Shown here: positions 1 through 7,734 of the stretch, in pieces
Numbering within the stretch: the first letter of the stretch is position 1
Layout: every line of letters starts with the position of its first letter
Source: Alkalihalobacillus alcalophilus ATCC 27647 = CGMCC 1.3604
Lineage (GTDB): Bacteria; Bacillota; Bacilli; Bacillales; Bacillaceae_D
Direction of reading: 5' to 3'
Assembly (NCBI RefSeq): GCF_000292245.2
Contig: NZ_ALPT02000063.1
Coordinates: 1-24,613 of the forward strand
DNA length: 24,613 nt
The notes under the pieces: generated by a model
Told to the model about the DNA's origin: nothing
The model's database searches: none
The model's input: only the letters and a program-made list of their open reading frames with translations
Made by a program: the position numbers and the translations under genes

Positions 1-668
1 AACCCACGTCTTGAAAGTTTTCGTTGCTCACGTTTTAGTCTCTTTTCCATTTTGCATGTGAACTTATTGTTGTCAATCTTACGACCATCAGAAAGAACCG
101 CAAAGTCCGTGATGCCTAAATCTACACCGATAGATGATTCCGTTTTTTTCAAGGGCTGTACGTCTGTTTCGACTAGAATGGATACAAAGAACTTTCCGCT
201 TGGATTTCGTCTGACTGTAGCGCTCAGAATACGTCCTTCAACCTCACGACTTTTGGCCAAGCGAACAAGACCCAGTTTCGGCAATTTAATTTTGTTGTTT
301 ACTATGGCAATGTTGCTATTTGTTACTTTCGTGGTGTAGGATTGTACCGGATTCTTTTTAGACTTGAAGCGCGGAGCTTTATTTTGTTTCTTGAAGAATC
401 GAGTATAGGAATCGGCAAGATTTTTCAGGGAGGATTGAAGGGCAATGCTGTCCACTTCTTTTAGCCATACGAATTCCTTTTTTAGTTGCGTTAATTCAGC
501 CGAACAAGAAGAATACGTTAACCCTTTGCCTGTTTCTTGGTAGGTATCGTTCCATTGTCCTAAAAAGCGATTGAATACAAAACGAGAACAGCCGATGGTT
601 TTAGCAATCAGGGTTTCTTGTTCTTTGCTTGGATAGAGACGGAATTTGTATGCTTTGTTGATGAGCAT
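1..668 (-). CDS. tnpB: TnpB (IS200/IS605 OrfB-family RNA-guided nuclease), 5' part, runs off left edge
   Basis: Reading the minus strand from the ATG at 668 gives 222 open codons to the window edge, so the gene is partial. A GAGGTG ribosome site lies at 674-681. The protein opens with MLINKAYKFRLYPSKEQ, the usual helix-turn-helix-like OrfB start, followed by CSRFVFNRFL near residue 27 and a basic KAPRFKSKK block near 98. GVDLGITDFA at 181-190 carries the first RuvC aspartate (D183). Family knowledge: TnpB proteins are RNA-guided DNA endonucleases of about 370-400 residues that support retention of IS200/IS605 and IS1341-type elements. The remaining RuvC residues, the zinc finger and the guide RNA at the 3' end would lie outside the window. 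No tnpA is seen upstream, so this may be a tnpB-only element. Confidence 0.93.
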   Translation of the reverse strand, partial: MLINKAYKFRLYPSKEQETLIAKTIGCSRFVFNRFLGQWNDTYQETGKGLTYSSCSAELTQLKKEFVWLKEVDSIALQSSLKNLADSYTRFFKKQNKAPRFKSKKNPVQSYTTKVTNSNIAIVNNKIKLPKLGLVRLAKSREVEGRILSATVRRNPSGKFFVSILVETDVQPLKKTESSIGVDLGITDFAVLSDGRKIDNNKFTCKMEKRLKREQRKLSRRG

Positions 669-761
669 TGTTTTCACCTCAGATAGGAATGTATGTTCTT
701 ATTATATCCTAACAAGAATCTCTTTGGCTACCGCCAACCGCCATTCATCTCCCCCTTATCG

Positions 762-806
762 TTGGGCTTCTCCCTTCACACGATTGAAGAGGGAGTCTTC
801 TGTCGG
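762..806 (-). mobile_element. Hairpin end (probably left end) of the tnpB element, copy 1
   Basis: Read on the minus strand, this 45-base block lies about 95 bases upstream of the tnpB start and contains an imperfect hairpin (CCCTCTTCA, short loop, TGAAGGG). About 40 of 45 bases match the block at 24567-24611 on the plus strand. Imperfect subterminal hairpins recognised by the TnpA transposase are typical of IS200/IS605 ends. Position upstream of tnpB suggests the left end. The exact insertion boundary cannot be fixed from two copies. Confidence 0.7.
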
Positions 807-847
807 GAAATGATAAAACTAATTTCATTAACCAAAAAGGAGAATTT

Positions 848-1948
848 ATGGAACCTTTAAAGAACCTTTATACGAAGGAGTATTTAACACCTTTTACAAA
901 GCAACTGAAATCCATTTACCCTGATTTTTCTGAGCCGAGTTTTTACAATTTTGTGTTTGATTCAAATTGGAACGCGCTTGAATTAAAACAAAGAATCAGA
1001 CATATTTCAAAAGCAATTGATCATACAACCCCATCATACGCAGACGCCATCAATTATTTAATGGAAATAGCTCCTTCGTGTAAAGGTTTTGGTTATTTGT
1101 TTTTCCCTGACTTTGTTGAAGTGTATGGTTTAAATAATTGGAATTTATCTGTTCAAGCCTTAAAAGCCTTTACTCCTTACTCAAGCTCAGAGTTTGCTGT
1201 ACGTCCTTACATTGAGCAAAGACCAGAGGAAATGCTCGAAGTGATGTCCAAATGGGCACTCGATGAAAATGAACACGTCCGTAGGCTCGCCAGCGAAGGA
1301 GCTAGACCGAGGCTTCCTTGGGCTAAACCATTACATCAGCTAAAAGCCGATCCGACGCCCATTCTGCCAATTTTAACAGTATTAAAAGAGGATGAGAGTC
1401 TCTATGTCCGCAAAAGCGTAGCGAATCATTTAAATGACATTTCAAAGGATCATCCAGAACTAGTAAAAAAACTTGCTAAAGAATGGTACGGTCACAATGA
1501 GCGAACCGATTGGATTTTAAAGCACGGCTGCCGAACGTTACTAAAAAAAGCAGACCCAGACATCCTTACCCTTTTTGGTTTCCATTTGAGCAACGATATT
1601 GAAGTAACTGATTTTTTTGTACCTAATGATGTTCATATTGGTGAAATTCTTCCGTTCTCATTCAATGTTAACAACCATTCCGAGCACCCTATAAAATTAA
1701 GAATTGAATTTGCTATCGATTTTGTTAAAAAGACTGGTAAGAGCTCCCGTAAACTATTTCAGTTAACCGAAAAAAGCTTCAAACCCGGGAAGCATAAATA
1801 TACCCGCAAACATTCCTTTAAAGACCTTTCGACGAGAAAACATTATCCAGGTAAACATCGCTTAACTCTATTTGTAAACGGTGCTGAAGTTGGAACACAT
1901 TCTTTTGATGTGCATAGAGAAAAAGAAACGAGCCAGCAAATTACTTAG
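848..1948 (+). CDS. AlkC-like DNA alkylation repair glycosylase (HEAT-like repeats plus C-terminal Ig-like domain)
   Basis: This 366-residue protein has a helical, HEAT-repeat-like N-terminal two thirds (about residues 1-245) and a beta-rich C-terminal part (about 250-360). That layout matches the AlkC branch of the AlkC/AlkD DNA glycosylases, which remove N3-alkylated adenines from DNA without flipping the base. The block ASEGARPRLPW at 148-158 is the kind of conserved acidic/tryptophan segment seen near the active site of this family. The start is set by AAAGGAGA at 836-843. The gene stands alone. The stop codon lies inside a strong inverted repeat. The assignment comes from family resemblance and domain order; the AlkC rather than AlkD choice rests on the C-terminal beta domain. 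Confidence 0.85.
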   Translation: MEPLKNLYTKEYLTPFTKQLKSIYPDFSEPSFYNFVFDSNWNALELKQRIRHISKAIDHTTPSYADAINYLMEIAPSCKGFGYLFFPDFVEVYGLNNWNLSVQALKAFTPYSSSEFAVRPYIEQRPEEMLEVMSKWALDENEHVRRLASEGARPRLPWAKPLHQLKADPTPILPILTVLKEDESLYVRKSVANHLNDISKDHPELVKKLAKEWYGHNERTDWILKHGCRTLLKKADPDILTLFGFHLSNDIEVTDFFVPNDVHIGEILPFSFNVNNHSEHPIKLRIEFAIDFVKKTGKSSRKLFQLTEKSFKPGKHKYTRKHSFKDLSTRKHYPGKHRLTLFVNGAEVGTHSFDVHREKETSQQIT

Positions 1949-1963
1949 TTAATTTGCTGGCTC
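1930..1963 (+). terminator. 13-bp inverted repeat spanning the alkC stop codon
   Basis: GAGCCAGCAAATT (1930-1942) pairs with AATTTGCTGGCTC (1951-1963) around an 8-base loop that holds the stop codon. There is no long T-run on the plus side, but a T-rich stretch follows on the minus side. It probably ends or stabilises the alkC transcript. Confidence 0.6.
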
Positions 1964-2015
1964 TCACTCTGTTTAAATAGACCATTAATTGTCATTATTG
2001 ATCTATGAACTTTTT

Positions 2016-2320
2016 GTTTTTCGTACCCTAAATTTGCATTTGCGTGAGTTTCATTACATATCTCCTGTTTTTCGCACCCTAATTTTGTAATCCAGTGCTT
2101 TTCATTACTTATCCTCTGTTTTTCACACCCTAATTCTTACCAAACTCCTTTTTCGTTACCTATCCTCTATTATTCGCACCCTAATCCTCGCCAAACTGTT
2201 TTTTCATTCCTTATCCTCTACTATTCGCACTCTAATCTTGCCATTAGGCATTTTCATTCCTTATTCTCTGTTATTCGCAACGTAATTCTCAACAAACTCA
2301 TTTTTTATTACCAATTCTCG
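2016..2320. repeat. Six degenerate ~51-bp tandem repeats
   Basis: The units are 2016-2066, 2067-2117, 2118-2168, 2169-2219, 2220-2269 (50 bp) and 2270-2320. Each begins with a variant of GTTATTCGCACCCTAAT and ends with a variant of TTCATTACTTATCCTCT; the middle ~15 bases vary. A partial copy may precede the first. On the minus strand most units show AGAGGATAAG, a few bases, then ATGAAA and a stop about eight codons later (TTAGGG). No long reading frame crosses the array. It fills most of the gap between alkC and the amidase gene. Function unknown. Confidence 0.9.
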
Positions 2321-2354
2321 TTCAGCTTCACAATCCCACAACAACAAAACAAAA

Positions 2355-2383
2355 AGCTAGCAACTTATATTAAGCTGCCAGCT
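2355..2383 (-). terminator. Intrinsic terminator of the amidase gene
   Basis: On the minus strand AGCTGGCAGCTT pairs fully with AAGTTGCTAGCT (12 bp including two G-U pairs) around a 5-base loop, followed by TTTTTGTTTTG. It lies about 90 bases after the amidase stop. Confidence 0.85.
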
Positions 2384-2474
2384 ATTTGTACTTTACTAAG
2401 TGAAACTAAAAGAGAAAACACTTGTTTAAAACTATCAAAAAAGGATAGTGGCGGTTCTCCCCTAAATCAATAGT

Positions 2475-3161
2475 CTAAAACTGAATTTGTTCCCACTCAA
2501 ATAAAGAACCTGGGTCAAATTTCCGTTCTGGTGCGTATTCATCATGTCCAATTAAGTGGATTCGATCGCGCTTAATCTCAGAATTTCTTTGATAAATATC
2601 GGCTAATAATTCATTCAATGAACGATATTGAGACATCGTAAAACCAATCGTTTCAGGAGAGAGTTGCTCATATTGTTCATCTGTCATTATCGAAACCATT
2701 TCTTCCTTTGTCCCAATTCCTAATAGCTCAATCCCAATTGAATATTCATTAAGTTGATTCTCATATTCAGGATAAGCCTCCAACGTTCCTTGTCCCGCAT
2801 GAAAAGCGACTCGGTCTTCTGGAACTAACATATACACATCCCCATTTCGATCAATCATATAATGAGCAGATACTTCATACTCAATAAACAACTGATAAAT
2901 TTCGTCCAAATCATAAGGGTTGGCTGTATTTCGTGAGGCGTTATTCGTGAAATGAAGCATAATATGAGTAATCTCTTCCACCCGTTCTTTTGAATGTTCT
3001 ACCGGTAGAAACCAATCTACCACCTGAGCTTGATATTCCCATACTTCAGCTGCAATCGTCGCAGGGGATGCTTCTATTTGAACCTCTACTACTTCTTGGT
3101 TTGAACACGCTATTAAACTAGTAACAGAAAATAAAAGTGTAATAATATAGAAGTTTCTCAT
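2475..3161 (-). CDS. N-acetylmuramoyl-L-alanine amidase (Amidase_2) lipoprotein
   Basis: This predicted lipoprotein has 228 residues. An in-frame ATG exists at 3179, but AGGAGA lies just before the ATG at 3161, so the shorter start is preferred. A hydrophobic signal ends in the lipobox LIAC, with Cys19 as the likely lipidated residue. The rest matches the zinc Amidase_2/PGRP fold, which cuts the amide bond between N-acetylmuramate and the stem peptide: candidate zinc ligands are H70 (MLHFT), H206 (LIGHDEYAP) and D216 (KFDPG), with E145 (SIGIEL) as the general base. It would act on cell wall from the outer face of the membrane, perhaps in wall turnover or recycling. It is a single gene with its own terminator. 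Confidence 0.9.
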   Translation of the reverse strand: MRNFYIITLLFSVTSLIACSNQEVVEVQIEASPATIAAEVWEYQAQVVDWFLPVEHSKERVEEITHIMLHFTNNASRNTANPYDLDEIYQLFIEYEVSAHYMIDRNGDVYMLVPEDRVAFHAGQGTLEAYPEYENQLNEYSIGIELLGIGTKEEMVSIMTDEQYEQLSPETIGFTMSQYRSLNELLADIYQRNSEIKRDRIHLIGHDEYAPERKFDPGSLFEWEQIQF

Positions 3162-3284
3162 GACAAATCTCCTAATCATAAGCTTTATAACTTATATCGG
3201 AGTTTGTAGATAATACTTTATACCCAATTCACTTAGTTGGCAGAAAATATTCACTTAGCTTCGCGTGTTCTTCCATTAAGGTTG

Positions 3285-3623
3285 CTAGACTGAAGGTGAA
3301 ACTCTTTTACAGCAAATCCAACCGTTATTGCCATTATCATTGTCATTATCGGATTCATCAGCTACAGGAGTACATTCGACATAATCAATGTTTAGAGCAC
3401 GAAACGCTCCACTACTTTCTTTTTCTTTATATTTAAAAGATAACTCTGTACAGTCAAGATTAGGTCGTTTACCACCTTGAACACCTAATACCTTCGACAT
3501 ATTTGCTCCAAGAACATTACTATTCCCTTTTGGGTGATACTGCCTTGTAAATGGATCAAACTCTACACGAATCGGCTCATTATCCCACTTACTGCCACTG
3601 CCATAATGATTCTTACACATCAT
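3285..3623 (-). CDS. Small hypothetical protein with a CC motif near the C-terminus
   Basis: This 112-residue protein belongs to no family I recognise. It is hydrophilic, with no signal peptide or membrane segment. It has cysteines at 3, 58 and 84, an Asp/Asn-rich linker near 91-100 (ESDNDNDNGNNG), then WICCKRV near the end. An AGAGGGGG ribosome site sits just before two adjacent ATG codons, so translation is likely. A CATATATT box about 60 bases upstream loosely resembles a sporulation (sigma-E) -10 element. Together with the paired cysteines this makes a spore-surface role thinkable, but that is speculation. No clear terminator follows. Confidence 0.6.
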   Translation of the reverse strand: MMCKNHYGSGSKWDNEPIRVEFDPFTRQYHPKGNSNVLGANMSKVLGVQGGKRPNLDCTELSFKYKEKESSGAFRALNIDYVECTPVADESDNDNDNGNNGWICCKRVSPSV

Positions 3624-3936
3624 TTTTCCCCCTCTATATTAATATTTCATCGATAGAAAAAATCTACCGATGTACTAGCAATATATGTGAGATTCTATAA
3701 AGCGGCAGGGGATTTCCCCCTCGTCACTTGTGGAATTTAGCAGAAATAGTTTAGCACCTTAGATATTGTCTTCAAAAAGAGGTTGATACCTAGTGTACAT
3801 ACCTCATACCGATTTAAATATTCATAGTTCATAACTTCATAGGCAAAAAAGGATGAAATTAGTATAGGAAATAACAACGTTCGTCTTAAAAATGTTATAT
3901 TAAGATTGTCTTATAAAATAGTTTAGGAGGGTTATT
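3624..3936. other. Intergenic region between divergent genes, with small inverted repeats
   Basis: It holds the leader of the small minus-strand protein, including an inverted repeat at 3648-3672 (CATCG...CGATG with inner TAGA/TCTA) and a GGGG-ATTT-CCCC repeat near 3707-3718. The promoter side of the carbonic anhydrase gene contains AACGTTCGT at 3876-3884, a 9-mer that recurs twice upstream of the thiolase gene. A TATAAAAT box lies near 3914, without a convincing -35. Confidence 0.5.
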
Positions 3937-4458
3937 ATGATTTATCGTTACCGTGGAACAAAACCAACGATTGATGAAAGCGTTTTTATCGCTCCAGGTT
4001 GCCATGTGATTGGTGATGTCACAATTGGAAAAGAATCTAGTATTTGGTTCAATACAGTTATTAGAGGAGACGAAGCCCCCATCCGTATTGGCGATCGATG
4101 TAATATTCAAGAAAATAGTACGGTTCATAATTACGAAGGTTTTCCAACGATTTTAGAAGACGAGGTTTCAATTGGTCATAATGTTATCCTTCATGGATGC
4201 ACAATTCGGACCGGTGCACTTATTGGGATGGGAGCGACCGTATTGGATGGAGCTGAGATTGGAGAATCAGCTTTTATTGGAGCAAATGCCCTCATTCCAC
4301 CAGGCAAGAAAATCCCGCCTCGTACGATGGTGATGGGTTCACCTGGGAAAGTCGTACGTGAGCTCACCGACAAAGATTTAGAAGTCATTAGAATGACGAT
4401 AGATACGTATAAAGATAAAGGAAAAGAATATAAAGCCGAATTAGAATCCGAAAATTAA
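3937..4458 (+). CDS. Gamma-carbonic anhydrase-like hexapeptide protein (YtoA/YrdA type)
   Basis: This 173-residue left-handed beta-helix protein is built of hexapeptide repeats ([IV]G-x4). The three zinc-binding histidines of the YrdA/Cap type are present: H64 (STVHNYEG), H81 (SIGHNV) and H86 (ILHGC), along with R43/D45 (VIRGDE) and Q58. Members of this family are trimers; some hydrate CO2, but many bacterial homologues show little or no measured activity, so the exact reaction is uncertain. A short C-terminal helix follows GSPGKVVREL. A TAGGAGGG ribosome site precedes the ATG. It is a single gene that converges on the hydratase gene and shares a bidirectional terminator with it. Confidence 0.92.
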   Translation: MIYRYRGTKPTIDESVFIAPGCHVIGDVTIGKESSIWFNTVIRGDEAPIRIGDRCNIQENSTVHNYEGFPTILEDEVSIGHNVILHGCTIRTGALIGMGATVLDGAEIGESAFIGANALIPPGKKIPPRTMVMGSPGKVVRELTDKDLEVIRMTIDTYKDKGKEYKAELESEN

Positions 4459-4483
4459 TAAAATATGTACTTTTGACTCTAAA

Positions 4484-4522
4484 CAAAATGGCTCTGAGAA
4501 CTTATTCCTCAAAGCCATTTTG
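4484..4522. terminator. Bidirectional terminator between carbonic anhydrase and hydratase genes
   Basis: CAAAATGGCT-CTGAG pairs with CTCA-AAGCCATTTTG around a short loop. T-rich sequence follows on both sides, which suits two convergent genes ending here. Confidence 0.85.
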
Positions 4523-4568
4523 AAATTTTGATAGGGCAAATTCAGCTAAATTGTTCAGCAAAACTTGA

Positions 4569-5345
4569 TTATTCTCCTTTAAAATTCGGTTTCCTTTTTT
4601 CAATAAAGGCCTCCAAGGCTTCCATTCGATCTTTAGTTGGGATAATCACTTCATAAGCTTTTTCTTCGAGAGCTAAACCAGACTGTAAGCTAACTTCACT
4701 GCCATGTAAAATCGCATATTTTGCTTGTTGAACAGCTATAGGGCCGTTTGCAGTAATGGCACTGGCTAGCCCCTCACAAGTTGGAATCAGCTGAGAACTT
4801 TCAGCAACCCCATTTAGAATACCTAAAGCATACGCCTCTTTTGCTTCAATTTTTTTAGCTGTTAAAATGAGTTCCATCGCTTTTGATGGACCGATTAATC
4901 TTGATAGCCGTTGAGTACCCCCAGCTCCTGGGATAATGGCCCAGCTCACTTCTGTTAAGCCGATTTTCGCAGCTGGAACCGCATAACGAAAATCGCAAGC
5001 AAGAGCTAACTCAAAACCTCCACCAAGAGCATAACCATTAATCCCGGCGATCGTTGGTTGTGGCAGAGCCGCGATCGCTGAAAAAACATCTCGAATTGCT
5101 TTCACATTACGTTTAACTTCTGTTTGATTTAATGTCTTTCTTTCTTTTAGATCAGCCCCAGCACTAAAAGCCCTTTCCCCCGCACCTGTAAAAATGACAA
5201 CACGAACTTCTTTATTAATATGAAGCCCCTCTACAATCTTCTGCAACTGTACGAGAGTTTCATAGTCAAAACAATTTAACGCTTCTGGCCGGTTTATTGT
5301 TACATAAGCTATTTGATTTTTCTCTTCATAAAGCACTTTTCCCAT
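4569..5345 (-). CDS. Enoyl-CoA hydratase/isomerase (crotonase) family protein
   Basis: This 258-residue crotonase-fold enzyme should hydrate the 2,3 double bond of an enoyl-CoA. Seen in sequence: the oxyanion-hole/CoA motif FSAGADLKER near 60-69; ALGGGFELALACDFRYA near 106-122 with the first catalytic Glu; and GLTEVSWAIIPGAGGTQRL near 128-146 with the second Glu. Both acids of true hydratases are therefore kept. It lies 28 bases after the thiolase gene on the same strand, so the two are probably co-transcribed. The substrate is uncertain: fatty acid, branched-chain amino acid (methylglutaconyl-CoA-like) or aromatic (phenylacetate) degradation would all fit. Confidence 0.93.
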   Translation of the reverse strand: MGKVLYEEKNQIAYVTINRPEALNCFDYETLVQLQKIVEGLHINKEVRVVIFTGAGERAFSAGADLKERKTLNQTEVKRNVKAIRDVFSAIAALPQPTIAGINGYALGGGFELALACDFRYAVPAAKIGLTEVSWAIIPGAGGTQRLSRLIGPSKAMELILTAKKIEAKEAYALGILNGVAESSQLIPTCEGLASAITANGPIAVQQAKYAILHGSEVSLQSGLALEEKAYEVIIPTKDRMEALEAFIEKRKPNFKGE

Positions 5346-5373
5346 AAAAGCATACGCTCCTTTCTAAACTCAT

Positions 5374-6579
5374 TTAATCGATGTTTTCGACAATCGTTGC
5401 AATCCCTTGGCCGACTCCGATACACATCGTCGCCAGTCCATTTTGAACATGACGTTTTTTCATTTCATAAATTAAAGACGTTAAAATACGGGCTCCACTC
5501 GCTCCCAATGGGTGACCATAAGCAATTGATCCTCCGTTCACATTAACTATCTCTTGGTCAAGCTCAAGCTGCTTGATACATTCTAATGATTGAGATGCAA
5601 AGGCTTCATTTAATTCTACTAACCCCAAATCTTGGATCGTTAGACGAGCACGACTTAATGCTTTTCTCGTCGCATAGATTGGACCAACACCCATAATTCT
5701 TGGTTCAATTCCCGCAACAGCGGAGGCTTTATATTTCACTAAAGGTTTCAGTCCGAGCTCCTTTGCCTTTTCTGCACTCATCATTAATAAGGCGGCGGCT
5801 CCATCATTAACCCCTGATGCGTTCCCGGCAGTAACCGTCCCATCACGAAAAAGTGGTTTTAAGGTGCCTAACTTTTCTAAGCTCGTTTCTGGTCTTGGAT
5901 GTTCATCTTGATGAATAACCGTTACATTTCCTTTACGGTCTTTGATCGAAACAGGTACGATTTCATTCGCAAACTTACCTTCCTCCATTGCTTGTTTAGC
6001 TCTTTGTTGGCTTTGGTAAGCAAAGGCATCTTGCTCTTTGCGACTAATGTTAAATTGCTCAGCGACATTTTCCGCCGTTTGCGGCATAGAGTCTGTCCCA
6101 TACATTTCATCTAGGGCAGGGTTAATAAATCTCCATCCAATAGTCGTATCATACATCGTCATATTGCCACGGGGGTAATCGCTTTCAGACTTCCCAGTGA
6201 CAAATGGAGCACGAGTCATACTCTCTGTACCTCCTGCAATGAAAACATCCCCATCTCCTACTGCAATCGAACGGGCCGCATAATTGACTGCATCTAAACC
6301 AGAACCGCACAGACGGTTTAATGTCGTTCCACCTACTTCCACCGGTAAGCCAGCTAATAGTGCAGACATTCTGGCAACATTTCGATTATCTTCACCTGCC
6401 CCATTGGCATTCCCAAAAATCACCTCTTCAATCTCATTTGGATTTAACTCGGGGTTCCTTTCTACTAACGCTTTAATCACGATCGCCCCTAAATCATCAG
6501 GACGGACATTTTTAAGCCCTCCCTTATATCGCCCAATCGGCGTTCGAACTGCATCGACAATGACTACCTCTTTCACCAT
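5374..6579 (-). CDS. Acetyl-CoA acyltransferase (thiolase), 3-oxoadipyl-CoA thiolase-like
   Basis: This 401-residue type II thiolase splits a 3-oxoacyl-CoA with CoA to give acetyl-CoA. It has the nucleophile motif TTLNRLCGSGLDAVN (Cys near 90), AGGTESMTRAPF, GNASGVNDGAAALL, NEAFASQ, the GHPLGASGARI histidine near 350 and the CIGVGQG cysteine near 386. The stretch GWRFINPALDEMYGTDSMPQTAENVAE resembles the PaaJ/PcaF (3-oxoadipyl-CoA thiolase) subgroup more than biosynthetic acetoacetyl-CoA thiolases. It heads a two-gene operon with the crotonase. A GGGGGAG ribosome site precedes the ATG, and the promoter region carries a long palindrome (6633-6668). Confidence 0.93.
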   Translation of the reverse strand: MVKEVVIVDAVRTPIGRYKGGLKNVRPDDLGAIVIKALVERNPELNPNEIEEVIFGNANGAGEDNRNVARMSALLAGLPVEVGGTTLNRLCGSGLDAVNYAARSIAVGDGDVFIAGGTESMTRAPFVTGKSESDYPRGNMTMYDTTIGWRFINPALDEMYGTDSMPQTAENVAEQFNISRKEQDAFAYQSQQRAKQAMEEGKFANEIVPVSIKDRKGNVTVIHQDEHPRPETSLEKLGTLKPLFRDGTVTAGNASGVNDGAAALLMMSAEKAKELGLKPLVKYKASAVAGIEPRIMGVGPIYATRKALSRARLTIQDLGLVELNEAFASQSLECIKQLELDQEIVNVNGGSIAYGHPLGASGARILTSLIYEMKKRHVQNGLATMCIGVGQGIATIVENID

Positions 6580-6632
6580 TTCTTACTCCCCCTTTTAATC
6601 GATCCTTTTATGTAATAGCCCCTTCTTTTTAA

Positions 6633-6668
6633 TTAGTGTATTTTATACGAACGTTTTAAATACACTAA
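6633..6668 (-). promoter_or_regulatory. Operator-like palindrome over the thiolase promoter
   Basis: TTAGTGTATTT (6633-6643) is perfectly repeated as AAATACACTAA (6658-6668). The 14-base centre includes ACGAACGTT (6647-6655) and, on the minus strand, a TATAAA box suitable as -10 for the thiolase gene. An 11-bp-arm palindrome over a -10 element suggests a repressor site, for example a TetR-family acyl-CoA or aryl-CoA sensor. The regulator is not in the window. Confidence 0.55.
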
Positions 6669-6798
6669 CATTAAAATAAAGATTATTTGAGTTTGAACTT
6701 CTCCTTATTTCTCTCTATAATTTCTTTCTACACCTTTTATATAATTCCTGCATCATTCTACCTTTTCCGATGAATTACTTTTTTTCACTAAAATATTA

Positions 6799-6822
6799 TT
6801 ACGAAATAAATAACGTTCGTAA
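6799..6822. promoter_or_regulatory. Second inverted repeat with the AACGTTCGT motif
   Basis: TTACGAA (6799-6805) and TTCGTAA (6816-6822) form an inverted repeat with a 10-base spacer, and AACGTTCGT lies at 6812-6820. The rest of the 6600-6957 gap is AT-rich with no gene seen. Confidence 0.4.
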
Positions 6823-6892
6823 AAATATTGGTAATAAATTTCGTGTTTTGAGACAACTGTCATCAATCTCGATTCCCGTAGCACACAAAATA

Positions 6893-6915
6893 AAATCCCT
6901 CTAACAAAGGGATTT
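6893..6915 (-). terminator. Terminator of the dehydrogenase-Tat operon
   Basis: AAATCCCT pairs with AGGGATTT around a 7-base loop; TATTTTG follows on the minus strand. It lies about 40 bases after the tatC stop. Confidence 0.75.
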
Positions 6916-6957
6916 CACTTTAAAAAATTAAATTGAAAATCGAACTAGTTAACTTCA

Positions 6958-7704
6958 TTATTCCACAACCAACGCTTTCTCATTTCCCATTGCTCGCAGC
7001 CGCTTCTTATACATCACTTTTGATAAAATAACGCCTATTTCATATAGCAACATTAACGGGACTAACACGATTAGTTGTGAGATAAAATCTGGTGGTGTAA
7101 TGAGAGCCGAAACGACAGCCATCAAAACATAACCGTACTTCCTTACTTCTTTTAGTTTATCAGGTGTCACGACCCCAATCGCTGTTAAAAACATCATCAA
7201 CAATGGAACTTCAAATAAGAAACCTAACGGAATCGTTGTCATCATCAAAAAAGAGAAATACTCCTTGGCCGTAATCATTATTTCAAAGTTTTTTACTCCC
7301 AACCCCATTAAAAAGGAGTAGACGGTTGGGAAAATGACTAGTACCCCAAAGGATAACCCTAAAATAAAACTAATAAATAAACTTGGAATAAAGGTTAAAG
7401 CGGTTTTGCTCTCTTGCTCCGTTAACGCTGGTTTGGCAAATTTCCATATTTGATAACCGATAAAAGGAGCGGAAAGCCCGAGGCTAAGACTTCCAGCAAT
7501 CCCTGTATAAAATCGAATCACATCTAAAGGTCCGAGCATCACTAGTTTATGATCATTTGTAATGAAAGGGATTACCTTATTGATATACAATAAAATCCCA
7601 ATAAAACACAGTACGAAGAAAATAGCCGAATAAAGAACTGCCTTCCGTAAATCGGTTAAATGTTCCACAATTGATTGCTGAGCTCCAGCTTGTTCACCCC
7701 GCAT
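6958..7704 (-). CDS. tatC: Twin-arginine translocase subunit TatC
   Basis: This 248-residue, six-helix membrane protein is the signal-peptide receptor of the Tat system. Visible landmarks are HLTDLRKAV near 15-23 (the usual HL-x-ELR site, here with Asp in place of Glu), PALTEQE near 92, FPTVYSFL in the third helix region, GFLFEVPLLMMFL near 162, and ITPPDFISQ near 203. It is the last gene of a four-gene operon, 30 bases after tatA. Linkage to a Tat-signal dehydrogenase subunit suggests a dedicated or preferred substrate, as with tatAd-tatCd and phoD in B. subtilis (known for that organism; inferred here). Confidence 0.96.
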   Translation of the reverse strand: MRGEQAGAQQSIVEHLTDLRKAVLYSAIFFVLCFIGILLYINKVIPFITNDHKLVMLGPLDVIRFYTGIAGSLSLGLSAPFIGYQIWKFAKPALTEQESKTALTFIPSLFISFILGLSFGVLVIFPTVYSFLMGLGVKNFEIMITAKEYFSFLMMTTIPLGFLFEVPLLMMFLTAIGVVTPDKLKEVRKYGYVLMAVVSALITPPDFISQLIVLVPLMLLYEIGVILSKVMYKKRLRAMGNEKALVVE

Positions 7705-7734
7705 AAAATCATCCCTTTTTTTATCTTGTTCCAG

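Noticed and set aside
52..339. Plus-strand 95-codon reading frame
   Set aside because: It is the antisense shadow of tnpB, whose minus-strand frame is open to the window edge and carries the RuvC motif.
2016..2320. CRISPR array
   Set aside because: The units are whole 51-bp degenerate copies in direct tandem with graded similarity. There are no short identical repeats separated by unique spacers of constant length, and no cas genes are nearby.
3895..4128. Minus-strand frame opposite the carbonic anhydrase gene
   Set aside because: It is antisense to a clear hexapeptide-repeat protein, with no ribosome site or recognisable protein features.
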